From positions 990,272 through 1,054,271 of the forward strand of contig NZ_CP047089.1 of NCBI RefSeq assembly GCF_009937765.1: a stretch of DNA of 64,000 nt, given 5' to 3'. A program made the position numbers and the translations under genes. Shown here in pieces: positions 1-8,203 of this stretch. The notes under the pieces were generated by a model. That model ran no database searches, was not told where the DNA came from, and was given only the letters and a program-made list of their open reading frames with translations. Positions within the stretch are counted from its first letter, which is position 1. The number at the start of each line of letters is the position of its first letter. The DNA is from Bacillus pumilus. Its GTDB lineage: Bacteria; Bacillota; Bacilli; Bacillales; Bacillaceae.

Positions 1-1
1 C

Positions 2-922
2 ATCGTGGCTTGTGGAACGAGCTACCATGCAGGACTTGTTGGTAAACAATATATTGAAGACTGGGCAAAAGTACCTGTAGAAGTCCATGTAGCAAGTGAA
101 TTCTCTTACAACATGCCGCTTCTATCGAAAAAGCCGTTGTTCATCTTCCTTTCTCAATCTGGGGAGACTGCGGACAGCCGTGCTGTACTTGTTCAAGTCA
201 AAGAGCTTGGTCATAAAGCATTAACAATCACAAACGTACCAGGATCTACGCTTTCTCGTGAAGCGGACTTCACATTGCTTCTTCATGCAGGGCCAGAAAT
301 CGCAGTGGCTTCAACAAAAGCTTACACAGCGCAAATCGCTGTTCTTGCGATCCTTGCATCTGTTGCAGCTGAATTAAATGGTCAATCTCTTGACTTCGAC
401 CTTGTGAAAGAGCTTGGAATTGTAGCAAACGCAATGGAAGCCCTTGTGGATCAAAAGGATGAAATGGAACAAATCGCTCGTGACTTCTTCACAGTGACAC
501 GTAACGCATTCTTTATCGGAAGAGGACTTGACTACTATGTGTGCCTTGAAGGTTCACTCAAACTAAAAGAGATCTCTTACATCCAAGCAGAAGGCTTTGC
601 TGGAGGAGAACTCAAACACGGCACGATTGCTTTAATTGAAGAAGGCACACCGGTCATTGCCCTTGCAACACAAGAGCACGTGAACCTCAGCATTCGCGGT
701 AACGTCAAAGAAGTCGTTGCACGTGGTGCAAACCCATGTGTCATCTCACTAAAAGGCCTAGAAGACGAAGGCGACCGTTTCGTCCTTCCAGCTGTACATC
801 CAGCACTTGCACCACTTGCATCTGTTGTTCCATTACAGCTAATCGCTTACTACGCAGCCCTTCACCGCGGGTGTGATGTAGATAAACCACGTAACCTTGC
901 GAAGAGTGTGACGGTGGAGTAG
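2..922 (+). CDS. glmS: Glutamine--fructose-6-phosphate aminotransferase, C-terminal part (5' end outside window)
   Basis: GlmS makes glucosamine-6-phosphate from fructose-6-phosphate and glutamine, the first step to UDP-GlcNAc and peptidoglycan. Only the last 306 residues are here, against about 600 in the whole enzyme. Two SIS (sugar isomerase) domains are visible: the first has the ACGTSYHAG and SQSGETADS sugar-phosphate loops, the second has [11 protein letters not shown] and the [11 protein letters not shown] segment. The C-terminus [13 protein letters not shown] is the typical GlmS tail. The glutaminase half and the glmS ribozyme known upstream of this gene in Bacillus lie before the window. 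A terminator follows the stop codon. Confidence 0.97.
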   Translation: MVACGTSYHAGLVGKQYIEDWAKVPVEVHVASEFSYNMPLLSKKPLFIFLSQSGETADSRAVLVQVKELGHKALTITNVPGSTLSREADFTLLLHAGPEIAVASTKAYTAQIAVLAILASVAAELNGQSLDFDLVKELGIVANAMEALVDQKDEMEQIARDFFTVTRNAFFIGRGLDYYVCLEGSLKLKEISYIQAEGFAGGELKHGTIALIEEGTPVIALATQEHVNLSIRGNVKEVVARGANPCVISLKGLEDEGDRFVLPAVHPALAPLASVVPLQLIAYYAALHRGCDVDKPRNLAKSVTVE

Positions 923-946
923 GGATTAAATAAAATCGGATTTTTG

Positions 947-985
947 ATACCCCTTTAGATATAATTGTCTATAGGGGTATTTTTT
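947..985 (+). terminator. Terminator after glmS
   Basis: ATACCCCT and AGGGGTAT form the stem ends, TAGA/TCTA extends it, and a T run follows. It ends the glmS transcript. Confidence 0.85.
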
Positions 986-1054
986 GTGTCTAAAGAGCTA
1001 AATAAAATGAAAGATAGATTCGATAAGATCGTTTATTTTCAAGGGAGCGGGATC

Positions 1055-1423
1055 ATGATGAGTGATTATTTAAAACAAGAAAAACGGGGAATTATTTTTT
1101 TCTTCATCGTTTATATCGCATTGTTTATAAGCTCTTATTTGTTGATTGGCGGTCCTGCTACCGTCGAAGGACCGATTTGTGTATTTCTAGGATTCTGTTT
1201 GGTTCAATTTCATAAATATAGATCTTTCAAAAAAGATGCAGGTAATAAAAAGAGAATAGGCATACTAAGAGAGCAGCATATAGAGAAGGCCATACAGCTT
1301 GAATATTTTAAAAAGAAAGAGAGAACAACACATGACCAAACAAAAACTTTACACAATGAGTTTCGCAAAAGTATATCCGCTCTATTTCGCAAAGGTAGAG
1401 AGAAAGGGAAAAACGAAAGCTGA
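1055..1423 (+). CDS. Small membrane protein of unknown function
   Basis: I do not recognise a family. The start was set at the ATG pair at 1055/1058, preceded by AAGGGAGCGG. The frame stays open upstream to about 965, but that part overlaps the glmS terminator. The product is about 122 residues. Two hydrophobic segments lie near residues 12-30 and 34-50 with a short loop, followed by a basic tail of about 70 residues. The last 92 bases overlap the start of the DUF2200 gene in another frame, so the two are probably co-transcribed. The final 30 residues may be non-native sequence if the original stop was lost. Confidence 0.6.
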   Translation: MMSDYLKQEKRGIIFFFIVYIALFISSYLLIGGPATVEGPICVFLGFCLVQFHKYRSFKKDAGNKKRIGILREQHIEKAIQLEYFKKKERTTHDQTKTLHNEFRKSISALFRKGREKGKNES

Positions 1424-1688
1424 AGTCGATACGATTATTTGTTGGTTAACAGGGTACAGTCCAGAAGAGTTGCTGGAACAGATAGATAAACAGATAGACA
1501 TTGAAACCTTCTTTGCCGAAGCTCCTGAGCTTCATCCTTCCCGTAGTTTAATCAAAGGAGTCATCTGTGGTGTACGGGTAGAGGACATTGAGGAAGAAAC
1601 CATGAAAAACATTCGGTATCTAGATAAGTTGATTGATGAGTTAGCCAAGGGAAAGAAAATGGAAAAGATTTTGCGAGATTCGTCATGA
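1332..1688 (+). CDS. DUF2200 family protein
   Basis: A 118-residue soluble protein starting [16 protein letters not shown]. The N-terminal motif, the segment [14 protein letters not shown] and the central [12 protein letters not shown] block are those of the DUF2200 family, which has no established function. The ATG at 1332 was chosen because the family begins there; the frame is open further upstream but only within the preceding gene. Its ribosome site (AAAGAGAGAACAAC) is weak, which fits translational coupling to the overlapping membrane-protein gene. A terminator follows 14 bases after the stop. Confidence 0.85.
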   Translation: MTKQKLYTMSFAKVYPLYFAKVERKGKTKAEVDTIICWLTGYSPEELLEQIDKQIDIETFFAEAPELHPSRSLIKGVICGVRVEDIEEETMKNIRYLDKLIDELAKGKKMEKILRDSS

Positions 1689-1701
1689 ACATCACAAGCA
1701 G

Positions 1702-1732
1702 GCCTAGTGAATAACCTTCACTGGGCTTTTTT
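1702..1732 (+). terminator. Terminator after DUF2200 gene
   Basis: GCCTAGTGAA and TTCACTGGGC pair around TAACC and are followed by TTTTTT. Confidence 0.8.
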
Positions 1733-1772
1733 ATATTTATAGACCATTCGATCGATAAAAATAAAATCTGTT

Positions 1773-1798
1773 TGAACGAATCCTCTCTTCATGTCGTC
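1773..1798 (+). promoter_or_regulatory. ECF-sigma-type promoter before the YxlEFG-like operon
   Basis: TGAAC (1773-1777) and CGTC (1795-1798) are separated by 17 bases, the pattern of B. subtilis ECF sigma promoters. SigY, which controls sigY-yxlCDEFG there, is known to use TGAAC/CGTC-like elements. The site lies 51 bases before the start codon of the yxlE-like gene. Which sigma factor reads it is inferred. Confidence 0.5.
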
Positions 1799-1848
1799 AA
1801 AAGAAGTGATATCAAAACAAATTGGCGTTTGAAAAGGGAGTGGCGTGG

Positions 1849-2040
1849 ATGGATATGAAGATGATTTTACCTCTTATTTTGCTGCAAGCGATTTTGATGG
1901 TGATTGGTTTGTTTGATTTGTTGAAAAGAGACCCATCGAGAATCAGAGGAGAGGTGAAGTGGGTTTGGGCTTTGGTGATTGTGTTTGTGGCGAGTGCCGG
2001 TCCTATTGCGTATTTCATTTTTGGTCGTAAACAATCTTAG
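1849..2040 (+). CDS. yxlE: PLDc_N-domain membrane protein, YxlE-like
   Basis: A 63-residue protein with two membrane segments (about residues 4-21 and 33-56) linked by LLKRDPSRIRGEVKWVW, the signature of the short PLDc_N domain. In B. subtilis YxlE sits in the sigY operon, where with YxlD it acts as a negative regulator of SigY. The start at 1849 has AAGGGAG eight bases upstream. The ABC gene starts 15 bases after the stop, so the three genes form one unit. sigY, yxlC and yxlD are not beside it. Confidence 0.75.
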   Translation: MDMKMILPLILLQAILMVIGLFDLLKRDPSRIRGEVKWVWALVIVFVASAGPIAYFIFGRKQS

Positions 2041-2054
2041 TAGGGGGGATTCGC

Positions 2055-2972
2055 TTGAATATGTTGGAGTGTCACGGGCTGACGAAATCGTATGGACGGC
2101 ATGAAGTGTTAAAAGATGTCTCGTTTTCTGTTGGGGAGGTTGGATGTGTTGGCTTTTTAGGAGCCAATGGAGCGGGGAAGACAACGACGATTCGGATTCT
2201 GACGGGGCTTGCTCGTCCTACGTCAGGTGTCGTAAAGGTGGCAGGTATGGATGTGACAAAGGAAATGGATGACATTAGTCATGTGATCGGCTATTGTCCG
2301 CAGCATCCTGCATTTTATCAGGATATGACGGGGCAGGAGTGGATGCATTGGGTTGGCGGATTATTTCATTTAGAGAAAAACATTATTCGATCCAAAACAG
2401 AGGAGCTATTGAAGCTTTGCCGTGTGTATGAGGCGAAGGATCGTGCCATTGGCAGCTATAGTGGAGGCATGAAGCAGAGGCTTGCCATTGCACAGGCGCT
2501 TATCAATAGCCCGAAAATTCTTATTCTAGATGAACCTGTGTCGGCACTTGATCCTATGGGGAGAAAAGACGTCCTGACTTTGATTGAGCGTCTAAAGCAT
2601 GAGATGCTGATCTTTATGTCGACCCATATTTTAGATGACATTGAACGTGTGGCGAATCATATTATCATGATCAACAGCGGCAAAATTGAGATGTCCTCTT
2701 CGATGAAACAGATCAAAGAAGACTATATCCAGCCAGTGATTGAATTTCAATTAGAACAACAGAATACGAAACTAATGGCTTTGTTAAAAGAGCGGGATTG
2801 GATGGAGGAATGCATTGAGACAGGGGTCAGTTATCAGGTGCGAGTGAACAATCAACAAAGGGCATTGAAGGAGTTGCCTCGTCTGATCACTGAATCTGGC
2901 GGTGTTCTCCTCCATTATCGCCTATCTAAGCTGACGCTTGAAGATATTTTCATGAAGGTTGTGAGTGCATGA
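2055..2972 (+). CDS. yxlF: ABC transporter ATP-binding protein, YxlF-like
   Basis: A 305-residue ABC ATPase: Walker A GANGAGKTTT near residues 36-45, signature SYSGGMKQR, Walker B ILILDEPVSALD, and the switch histidine in MSTHIL. The C-terminal third is the variable domain of drug or peptide exporters. The TTG at 2055 is seven bases after a strong AGGGGGG site; ATG 2061 would be too far. Its stop overlaps the start of the permease gene. Together they form a type-2 exporter of unknown substrate resembling YxlF-YxlG. Confidence 0.88.
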   Translation: MNMLECHGLTKSYGRHEVLKDVSFSVGEVGCVGFLGANGAGKTTTIRILTGLARPTSGVVKVAGMDVTKEMDDISHVIGYCPQHPAFYQDMTGQEWMHWVGGLFHLEKNIIRSKTEELLKLCRVYEAKDRAIGSYSGGMKQRLAIAQALINSPKILILDEPVSALDPMGRKDVLTLIERLKHEMLIFMSTHILDDIERVANHIIMINSGKIEMSSSMKQIKEDYIQPVIEFQLEQQNTKLMALLKERDWMEECIETGVSYQVRVNNQQRALKELPRLITESGGVLLHYRLSKLTLEDIFMKVVSA

Positions 2973-3733
2973 TGATGTTGAAAAAGGAATTTAGGGAGTT
3001 ATTTACTAGCTATAAAGTGTTGTTTGTGCCAATTATTTTTACGATTTTAATGATCACACAGCCTATTACACTCAAAATGCTGCCAGATCTTTTGTCGAAA
3101 TCAGCTAATTTACCTGAAGGATCTACATTTTATATACCAGAGCCTAGTGCAGGAGAGGCTTTGGCGAGTGCATTGAGTAAATTTGATTCGCTAGGCGTGT
3201 TTATCCTGATTATGATCGTGATGGGGACGATCGCTGGAGAGCGTGCCTCTGGAGTGACGGCGATGATTATGGTGAAACCGATCAGTCGAATGAGTTATTA
3301 TGTTTCGAAAATATGTGCCTATGCCTGTTTGACATTATTTAGTTTGGTGGTGGCGGTGCTTGCCTCCGTTTACTATGTGGATATTCAATTTGGGCATGTG
3401 GATTGGGTCAATGTCGTAAAAGGAACACTTCTTTATTATCCCAATTTATTGCTGATTGTCGTGTCGACCATTTGTGCTTCGGCATTCTTCACACGTTCCG
3501 TCACAGCTGGCGGTGTATCGCTTTTGATCAACCTTATTTTATTTACCGTTCCTTCATTTTATGAGGATACATTAGGGAAGTTTGCACCGAAAGGCGTAAC
3601 AAGTGCGGCTGAGGAGATGATTCATAGAGGGATTTATTCGGAACAGGCGCTTACAAGCTTTCTAGGTGTATCGGTATTGATTGGTTTCTTTTTTCTCATT
3701 GGATGGTTTCTTTTTAGAAGACAAGAATTATAG
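2969..3733 (+). CDS. yxlG: ABC-2 type permease, YxlG-like
   Basis: A 254-residue integral membrane protein with about six hydrophobic segments. It has the ABC-2 permease layout: first segment at residues 16-33, a large outer loop (SAGEALASALSKFDSLG), then IVMGTIAGERASGVTAMI, the conserved cytoplasmic turn before the helical bundle. It overlaps the ATPase gene by four bases (ATGA) and is its membrane partner. It ends the operon; no clear hairpin follows before the next gene. Substrate unknown. Confidence 0.85.
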   Translation: MMMLKKEFRELFTSYKVLFVPIIFTILMITQPITLKMLPDLLSKSANLPEGSTFYIPEPSAGEALASALSKFDSLGVFILIMIVMGTIAGERASGVTAMIMVKPISRMSYYVSKICAYACLTLFSLVVAVLASVYYVDIQFGHVDWVNVVKGTLLYYPNLLLIVVSTICASAFFTRSVTAGGVSLLINLILFTVPSFYEDTLGKFAPKGVTSAAEEMIHRGIYSEQALTSFLGVSVLIGFFFLIGWFLFRRQEL

Positions 3734-3849
3734 GTTGCCATTGCGATTGTTTCTTCAGGTTTACTATGAGCATAAAACTCTGAATACGGTAGATAGTTTG
3801 ATATGATGGATAAAAAATGACTGTATTTTCAGAAAAGGGGATTTTATTC

Positions 3850-4239
3850 ATGAGAACATCACGTAATCCTGAGACCATTCACCCGCCAGTAGCACCCTAT
3901 GCTCATCAAATAGAAACAACAGGACCACAACGGTGGTTAACCCTATCAGGTCAAGTGGGAATGGAGGTAGACGGGACAATTCCGGAGAGCCCGCTTGAGC
4001 AGCTCGAATTAGCATTAGAGAATGTGAAACGAAATGTAGAAGCGGCAGATATGGCAGTGGAGGACATCACGAAACTAGTATTTTATCTCGTAGGAGAGTT
4101 CGATGCTGAGAGCAGAAAACGAATCATGGGTCAGTTCTTGGGCGATCATCTGCCTTGTATGACGATGATTTATGTGGTGGCTTTGGCTTCACCAGCTTTA
4201 AAGGTCGAGGTGGATGCTTGGGCTTGTCGGGAGATTTAA
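3850..4239 (+). CDS. RidA/YjgF family protein
   Basis: A 129-residue cytosolic protein of the RidA family, whose best-known members hydrolyse reactive enamine/imine intermediates from amino-acid enzymes. The family layout is visible: LTLSGQVGMEVDGTIP, then the EQLELALENVKRNVEAADM helix and the closing LKVEVDAWA strand. The usual catalytic arginine region near the C-terminus differs, so this may be one of the non-deaminase subfamilies. The start at 3850 follows AAAAGGGGA; an ATG at 3817 lacks a ribosome site. It is a single gene with its own terminator. Confidence 0.85.
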   Translation: MRTSRNPETIHPPVAPYAHQIETTGPQRWLTLSGQVGMEVDGTIPESPLEQLELALENVKRNVEAADMAVEDITKLVFYLVGEFDAESRKRIMGQFLGDHLPCMTMIYVVALASPALKVEVDAWACREI

Positions 4240-4245
4240 TGGGTA

Positions 4246-4283
4246 AAAGATTGAGTGGTTGGTTAATGCTCAATCTTTTTTGT
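4246..4283 (+). terminator. Terminator after ridA-like gene
   Basis: AAAGATTGAG (4246-4255) pairs with CTCAATCTTT (4269-4278), followed by T residues. Confidence 0.8.
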
Positions 4284-4440
4284 TTTGTGAGATGTTAGGG
4301 TTTCTTGTTGAATAAATTATCTTTAACTTGAACTTCTTTATATGGTAATATCAGGGCATGCATCGAGCCGATCTTATTACATTTACATGTTATCGTAAAA
4401 AACATTCAATTAGTTAGTGAGTATCAGGGAGGAGAGCGTG

Positions 4441-4638
4441 TTGTTTTTATCAAATAAACGATTAAAAAGAAACGCCATTTTTTTCGCAGGTGTGGGGGCT
4501 GTTTTGCTCATTCTTATGATGCTGAAATGGCTGCCGATTTCTGCAGACTGGGAGTTGCCGTTGATTTTTTTCGGGTTAGGGATTTTGTTTTATTTGAAAC
4601 GTGTGATAAGGAAAGAAGAAGAAAATCATCATTCATAA
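4441..4638 (+). CDS. Two-helix membrane micro-protein, unassigned
   Basis: A 65-residue protein not recognised as a named family. AGGGAGGAG at 4426-4434 places the start at the TTG at 4441 (or GTG 4438) rather than the GTG at 4417. Two membrane segments (about residues 10-28 and 36-50) are followed by a charged tail rich in R, K and E ending in HHS. It stands alone with its own terminator, so it has a dedicated transcript. Confidence 0.65.
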   Translation: MFLSNKRLKRNAIFFAGVGAVLLILMMLKWLPISADWELPLIFFGLGILFYLKRVIRKEEENHHS

Positions 4639-4652
4639 TTCATCAGTAAGAT

Positions 4653-4681
4653 ACCTAGAATGTATATTCTAGGTTTTTTTA
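4653..4681 (+). terminator. Terminator
   Basis: ACCTAGAAT and ATTCTAGGT form a perfect 9-bp stem followed by TTTTTTT. Confidence 0.9.
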
Positions 4682-4783
4682 TTAAATTTACCTTAAAACA
4701 CATCTTTCCACATGGGTATACAAACCATTTTTTAAAAAGTGTGGTAGGATAAATATGCTTTTATATTTTCCGAAGGAGCTGTC

Positions 4784-5914
4784 GTGTTGAAGGGATCTAG
4801 GGTTGAGTTAATTGATAGTTTGCGTGGTTTTAGTTTATTAGGTATTTTGATTGTGAATATGCTTAATTTTCAATATGATTATGATTTTGAGAAAATGTTT
4901 GATTCGAGCTTTTGGGGGCAGGAATTTGGCGTTTATGTAACGGAAATTTTGTTCCAGGGGTCGTTTTATCCGATTTTCTCCTTTTTGTTTGGGTATTCTT
5001 TTATCAAGCTGATTGAATCTACAAAAGCTAGGGGGCTCAATACGAATGCCATTGTCGTTCGCCGAGGCTTTGGTCTGATTGTGCTTGGAATGCTGCATTA
5101 TATCTTTATTTGGAATGGCGACATTCTTCTTTATTATGGAGCATGTACGTTTTTCTTGATGATGTTTTTGAGTAGCCGGATCAAAACAATGCTGATTTGG
5201 TCGGGTGTGTTAGGGGCGTTGTCTTTAGTTATTGTGCCCTACATGATGAAACTTGTGTATGGGACTGATGAATTATTAACTGATGTGTATGCGAAAGGTG
5301 CTTATGGGGATATTTTGCTCAGCCGGATTACGGTTGAAGACGATATGTTGATTGTGACCATTATTCTGGCGATCGTGAGCATTACGCTTATGCCAATATT
5401 AGGTTTTCTTTTCGGTACGATCTCGGTTGGTCCGTTTGCACTGCTTGGTATGGCGGTTGGGAAACGAGGACATCTCACAGAAGAAGATCGAGGTATGGCT
5501 TATCGTAAAGGCTGGGTGTGGGTGATTGTGATCGGACTTGCGCTAAAATGTGCGACGTTTATTGATGCGCCTTGGAGTGATTTAGTGATTACGCTTGGTG
5601 CTTATGTGCTGGCGATCGGATATATTCAAGCTTTTATTGTGTTCTACTATTCGAAGGCAGCTCAAGGTCTCAAACGTTTGCTTGCAGGACTTGTCCGTTT
5701 GTCCCTATCAAATTATTTGGCGCAGTCGATCATTTGTACAACGATTTTCTATTCTTATGGACTTGGTCTATTTGGACAGATGGGGTCAATGTTTGGACTG
5801 CTACTCGCTCTCGGACTGTATACTGCACAGCTGTTCATCAGCTATCTCTATTTGAAAAAATGGAGAAGAGGTCCGGTGGAGTGGATGATGGGAAAATGGG
5901 TGTATTGGAGATAA
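4784..5914 (+). CDS. DUF418 family membrane protein
   Basis: A 376-residue integral membrane protein with about ten hydrophobic segments. It opens with ELIDSLRGFSLLGILIVNM, the N-terminal motif of the DUF418/YeiB family (related to acyltransferase-3-like membrane proteins), and its C-terminal half has the DUF418 pattern ending PVEWMMGKWVYWR. The GTG at 4784 follows AAGGAGCT. The family's substrate is unknown; some members are linked to cell-envelope chemistry. It stands alone and ends in a strong terminator. Confidence 0.85.
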   Translation: MLKGSRVELIDSLRGFSLLGILIVNMLNFQYDYDFEKMFDSSFWGQEFGVYVTEILFQGSFYPIFSFLFGYSFIKLIESTKARGLNTNAIVVRRGFGLIVLGMLHYIFIWNGDILLYYGACTFFLMMFLSSRIKTMLIWSGVLGALSLVIVPYMMKLVYGTDELLTDVYAKGAYGDILLSRITVEDDMLIVTIILAIVSITLMPILGFLFGTISVGPFALLGMAVGKRGHLTEEDRGMAYRKGWVWVIVIGLALKCATFIDAPWSDLVITLGAYVLAIGYIQAFIVFYYSKAAQGLKRLLAGLVRLSLSNYLAQSIICTTIFYSYGLGLFGQMGSMFGLLLALGLYTAQLFISYLYLKKWRRGPVEWMMGKWVYWR

Positions 5915-5929
5915 ATTTTTTTGGGAAGG

Positions 5930-5960
5930 CCGCATAGCTGTAGAGCTGTGCGGTTTTTTT
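5930..5960 (+). terminator. Terminator after DUF418 gene
   Basis: CCGCATAGCT and AGCTGTGCGG pair around GTAG, followed by seven Ts. Confidence 0.9.
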
Positions 5961-5984
5961 AGTTGAGTTGCAATCAAAAAATGG

Positions 5985-6032
5985 TTGATTATTCTTTTAG
6001 TGTGTATATAATGTATATATAGTATATATACA
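5985..6032 (+). promoter_or_regulatory. SigA promoter and GntR operator
   Basis: TTGATT (5985-5990) and TATAAT (6007-6012) are 16 bases apart. Directly downstream, 6012-6032 reads TGTATATAT-A-GTATATATACA, a 21-base palindrome symmetric except at its centre. Its position over the start of transcription suggests self-repression by the GntR-family protein encoded next. Confidence 0.75.
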
Positions 6033-6075
6033 ATATTCCGTTCCAAACACCAGTACAGAAAAAAGAGGTTTTTAT

Positions 6076-6447
6076 ATGCAAATTACGATTTCAAACCATT
6101 CTAAGGAGCCCATCTATGAGCAAATTAAGAATCAAATCAAATCGATGATTTTAACGGGTGAGCTTGCAGAAGGCACAGCACTGCCATCTATTCGAAATCT
6201 GGCGAAGGATTTACAAATTAGCGTGATTACAACAAAGCGAGCGTATGAAGAGTTAGAGAAGGCGGGATTTATTTATTCAATTGTAGGCAAGGGATCTTTC
6301 GTTGCGGAACAAAACTTAGAAGTGATGAAAGAGAAAAAATTGAAGGTGATTGAGGAACAGCTTGGAGCGGTTGTCACAAACGGCAAGGAATTAGGCTTAT
6401 CTTTTGATGAATTGCAGCAGTTATTAAAGTTCTTGTATGAGGAGTGA
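6076..6447 (+). CDS. GntR-family repressor, YtrA/YhcF type
   Basis: A 123-residue regulator: an N-terminal GntR winged helix (EPIYEQIKNQIKSMI...LPSIRNLAKDLQISVITTKRAYEELEKAGFI) and a short C-terminal helical tail of about 50 residues without a large ligand domain, typical of the YtrA subgroup. That subgroup commonly controls an adjacent ABC exporter. The ABC genes follow five bases downstream, and a palindrome sits in its own promoter. The inducer is unknown; cell-wall antibiotics or acetoin-related cues are known for relatives. Confidence 0.9.
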   Translation: MQITISNHSKEPIYEQIKNQIKSMILTGELAEGTALPSIRNLAKDLQISVITTKRAYEELEKAGFIYSIVGKGSFVAEQNLEVMKEKKLKVIEEQLGAVVTNGKELGLSFDELQQLLKFLYEE

Positions 6448-6452
6448 GATGG

Positions 6453-7328
6453 GTGGAGCATGTAATTGAATTCAAAGGAGTATCAAAACGGTTCAAGGAC
6501 TTTTCTGTTCAGAAACTTGATTTACAGGTCAAAAAAGGCTTTGTTACTGGGTTTATTGGAGAAAATGGCGCCGGTAAGTCGACGACGATTAAAATGATCA
6601 TGAATTTATTAAAACCAGATTCGGGTGAGGTTAAAATTTTCGGATTGAATTATCGCACCCATGAAAAAGAGATTAAGGAACGAATCGGCTTTGTTTACGA
6701 TGCCAACGTTTTTTTCCCAGGTTTGAATTTAAAAGACATCAAACGAATTGTGGCACCTGCCTATAAACGCTGGGATGACCAGCTTTTTGATCAATATATT
6801 GAACAGTTTGGTCTGCCGCTGAATAAAGCGATCAAAACATTTTCAAAAGGGATGCAGATGAAGGCGTCACTTGCGATTGCACTGTCTCATCATGCTGAGC
6901 TGATTATCATGGATGAACCAACTGCTGGGTTGGATCCGGTCTTTAGAAGAGAGCTACTCGGCACGTTACAAGAATTGATGATTGATGGAAATCGAACGAT
7001 CTTTTTTTCGACGCATGTGACGACTGATTTAGACCGGATCGCGGATTATATTGCGTTTATACAAAATGGAAGATTGGTCTTTCAACAGTCGATTCACGAG
7101 GTAGCGGAGAATTATGCGCTGGTGAAGGGGAGCCTAGATTTGTTGGATCGAGACACAGAAAAGTCATTTATCCATATTCAGCGCACGGCAGCCGGGTTTG
7201 AAGCATTAACTGATCGGATTGATGAGGTGAAACTTATTTTTGGGGATGCTGTTGTGATTGAACCAGCGTCGCTTGAGGATATCATGTTTTATTTGAAAGG
7301 CGGGGTTGCGCATGTTTCATTTAATTAA
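6453..7328 (+). CDS. ABC transporter ATP-binding protein, YtrB/YhcG type
   Basis: A 291-residue ATPase starting at GTG 6453, nine bases after GAGGAG; the GTG at 6444 directly abuts that site and is less likely. Walker A is GENGAGKSTT and Walker B is LIIMDEPTAGLDP. The signature loop is FSKGMQMKAS rather than LSGGQ, which is normal for the YtrB/YhcG subgroup. The last 70 residues form the subgroup's C-terminal domain. It partners with the permease that overlaps its 3' end. Confidence 0.9.
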   Translation: MEHVIEFKGVSKRFKDFSVQKLDLQVKKGFVTGFIGENGAGKSTTIKMIMNLLKPDSGEVKIFGLNYRTHEKEIKERIGFVYDANVFFPGLNLKDIKRIVAPAYKRWDDQLFDQYIEQFGLPLNKAIKTFSKGMQMKASLAIALSHHAELIIMDEPTAGLDPVFRRELLGTLQELMIDGNRTIFFSTHVTTDLDRIADYIAFIQNGRLVFQQSIHEVAENYALVKGSLDLLDRDTEKSFIHIQRTAAGFEALTDRIDEVKLIFGDAVVIEPASLEDIMFYLKGGVAHVSFN

Positions 7329-7917
7329 GCGTGATGTGATTTTGCAAAAGAAGCAGTTACTTATTTTTATTCCGTTTATCTTATTTTTTATTTTCATGGA
7401 TGTCCATCCAGTATTGACGTTTCTAGTCGCTAGTGTCTTCATTCCATTTAACACATATGCTTATGATGAGAAGGCAGAAACGAATATTCTATTAAATTCC
7501 TTGCCCTATACACGTAAAGAAATTATCGCATCACGTTATCTTGGCGCCATTTTCTATATGAGTATTGCGATCGTGCTGACAAGTGCTGCATTATTTGTGT
7601 TTGGGAAGCTGTTTTCGCTGTCAGATATTGCGATTGGCAGCGGGTTGTTTTTATTGTTCGCAGCATGTACGTTTCCATTGTTTTATATCTTAAAGCCTGG
7701 TTATATCACAACGGCAGTGATCATTGGCTTTATCGTATTATCTGCTATGGGACCGCCTGTTGTTCTCTATTTAGCAGAGCGATTCAGTGCGATCACTGAT
7801 TTTATTATGAACTTATCGATCCCTGTTTTATATACGGGGTCAGCTGTGCTGATAATGCTTTTCTACCTGCTGTCTTGGGGTCTCTCTACTGCGATTTACC
7901 AGAGGAAAGTGTTTTAG
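7312..7917 (+). CDS. ABC-2 type membrane permease
   Basis: A 201-residue membrane protein with about six hydrophobic segments, of the short ABC_membrane_5-like permease group that pairs with YtrB/YhcG ATPases. The motif YAYDEKAETNILLNSLPYTRKEIIASRYLG after the second helix is characteristic. The ATG at 7312, preceded by AAAGGCGGGG, was preferred to the TTG at 7306. It overlaps the ATPase gene by 17 bases and ends the operon at a terminator. Transport substrate unknown. Confidence 0.85.
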   Translation: MFHLIKRDVILQKKQLLIFIPFILFFIFMDVHPVLTFLVASVFIPFNTYAYDEKAETNILLNSLPYTRKEIIASRYLGAIFYMSIAIVLTSAALFVFGKLFSLSDIAIGSGLFLLFAACTFPLFYILKPGYITTAVIIGFIVLSAMGPPVVLYLAERFSAITDFIMNLSIPVLYTGSAVLIMLFYLLSWGLSTAIYQRKVF

Positions 7918-7962
7918 GAAAGCAATAGCCGATGTTCCTATAAATTCAAAGTTTGAGCTTAG

Positions 7963-7987
7963 AAGACCGTGTGAGCGGTCTTTTTTT
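7963..7987 (+). terminator. Terminator of GntR-ABC operon
   Basis: AGACCG and CGGTCT flank a short loop, followed by TTTTTT. The rest of 7988-8203 is AT-rich, with no gene seen. Confidence 0.8.
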
Positions 7988-8203
7988 GAAGATTTTTCTG
8001 GTTATTGATTATATCAATATAAAATAATTTGAACTTACTTTAGTGTCAGAATATTTTGTTAATAGTGTTTTTCTCAAAAAAACAATTGTTTTTTAAGGGT
8101 AGATTTATTATGATAATATACATCGAAAGATTGATGTTTCTCAATCAGAATGAATATTCTGATTTTTATTTTTTATGTTGTTTGTTGATGAGGGGGAAGA
8201 AAT

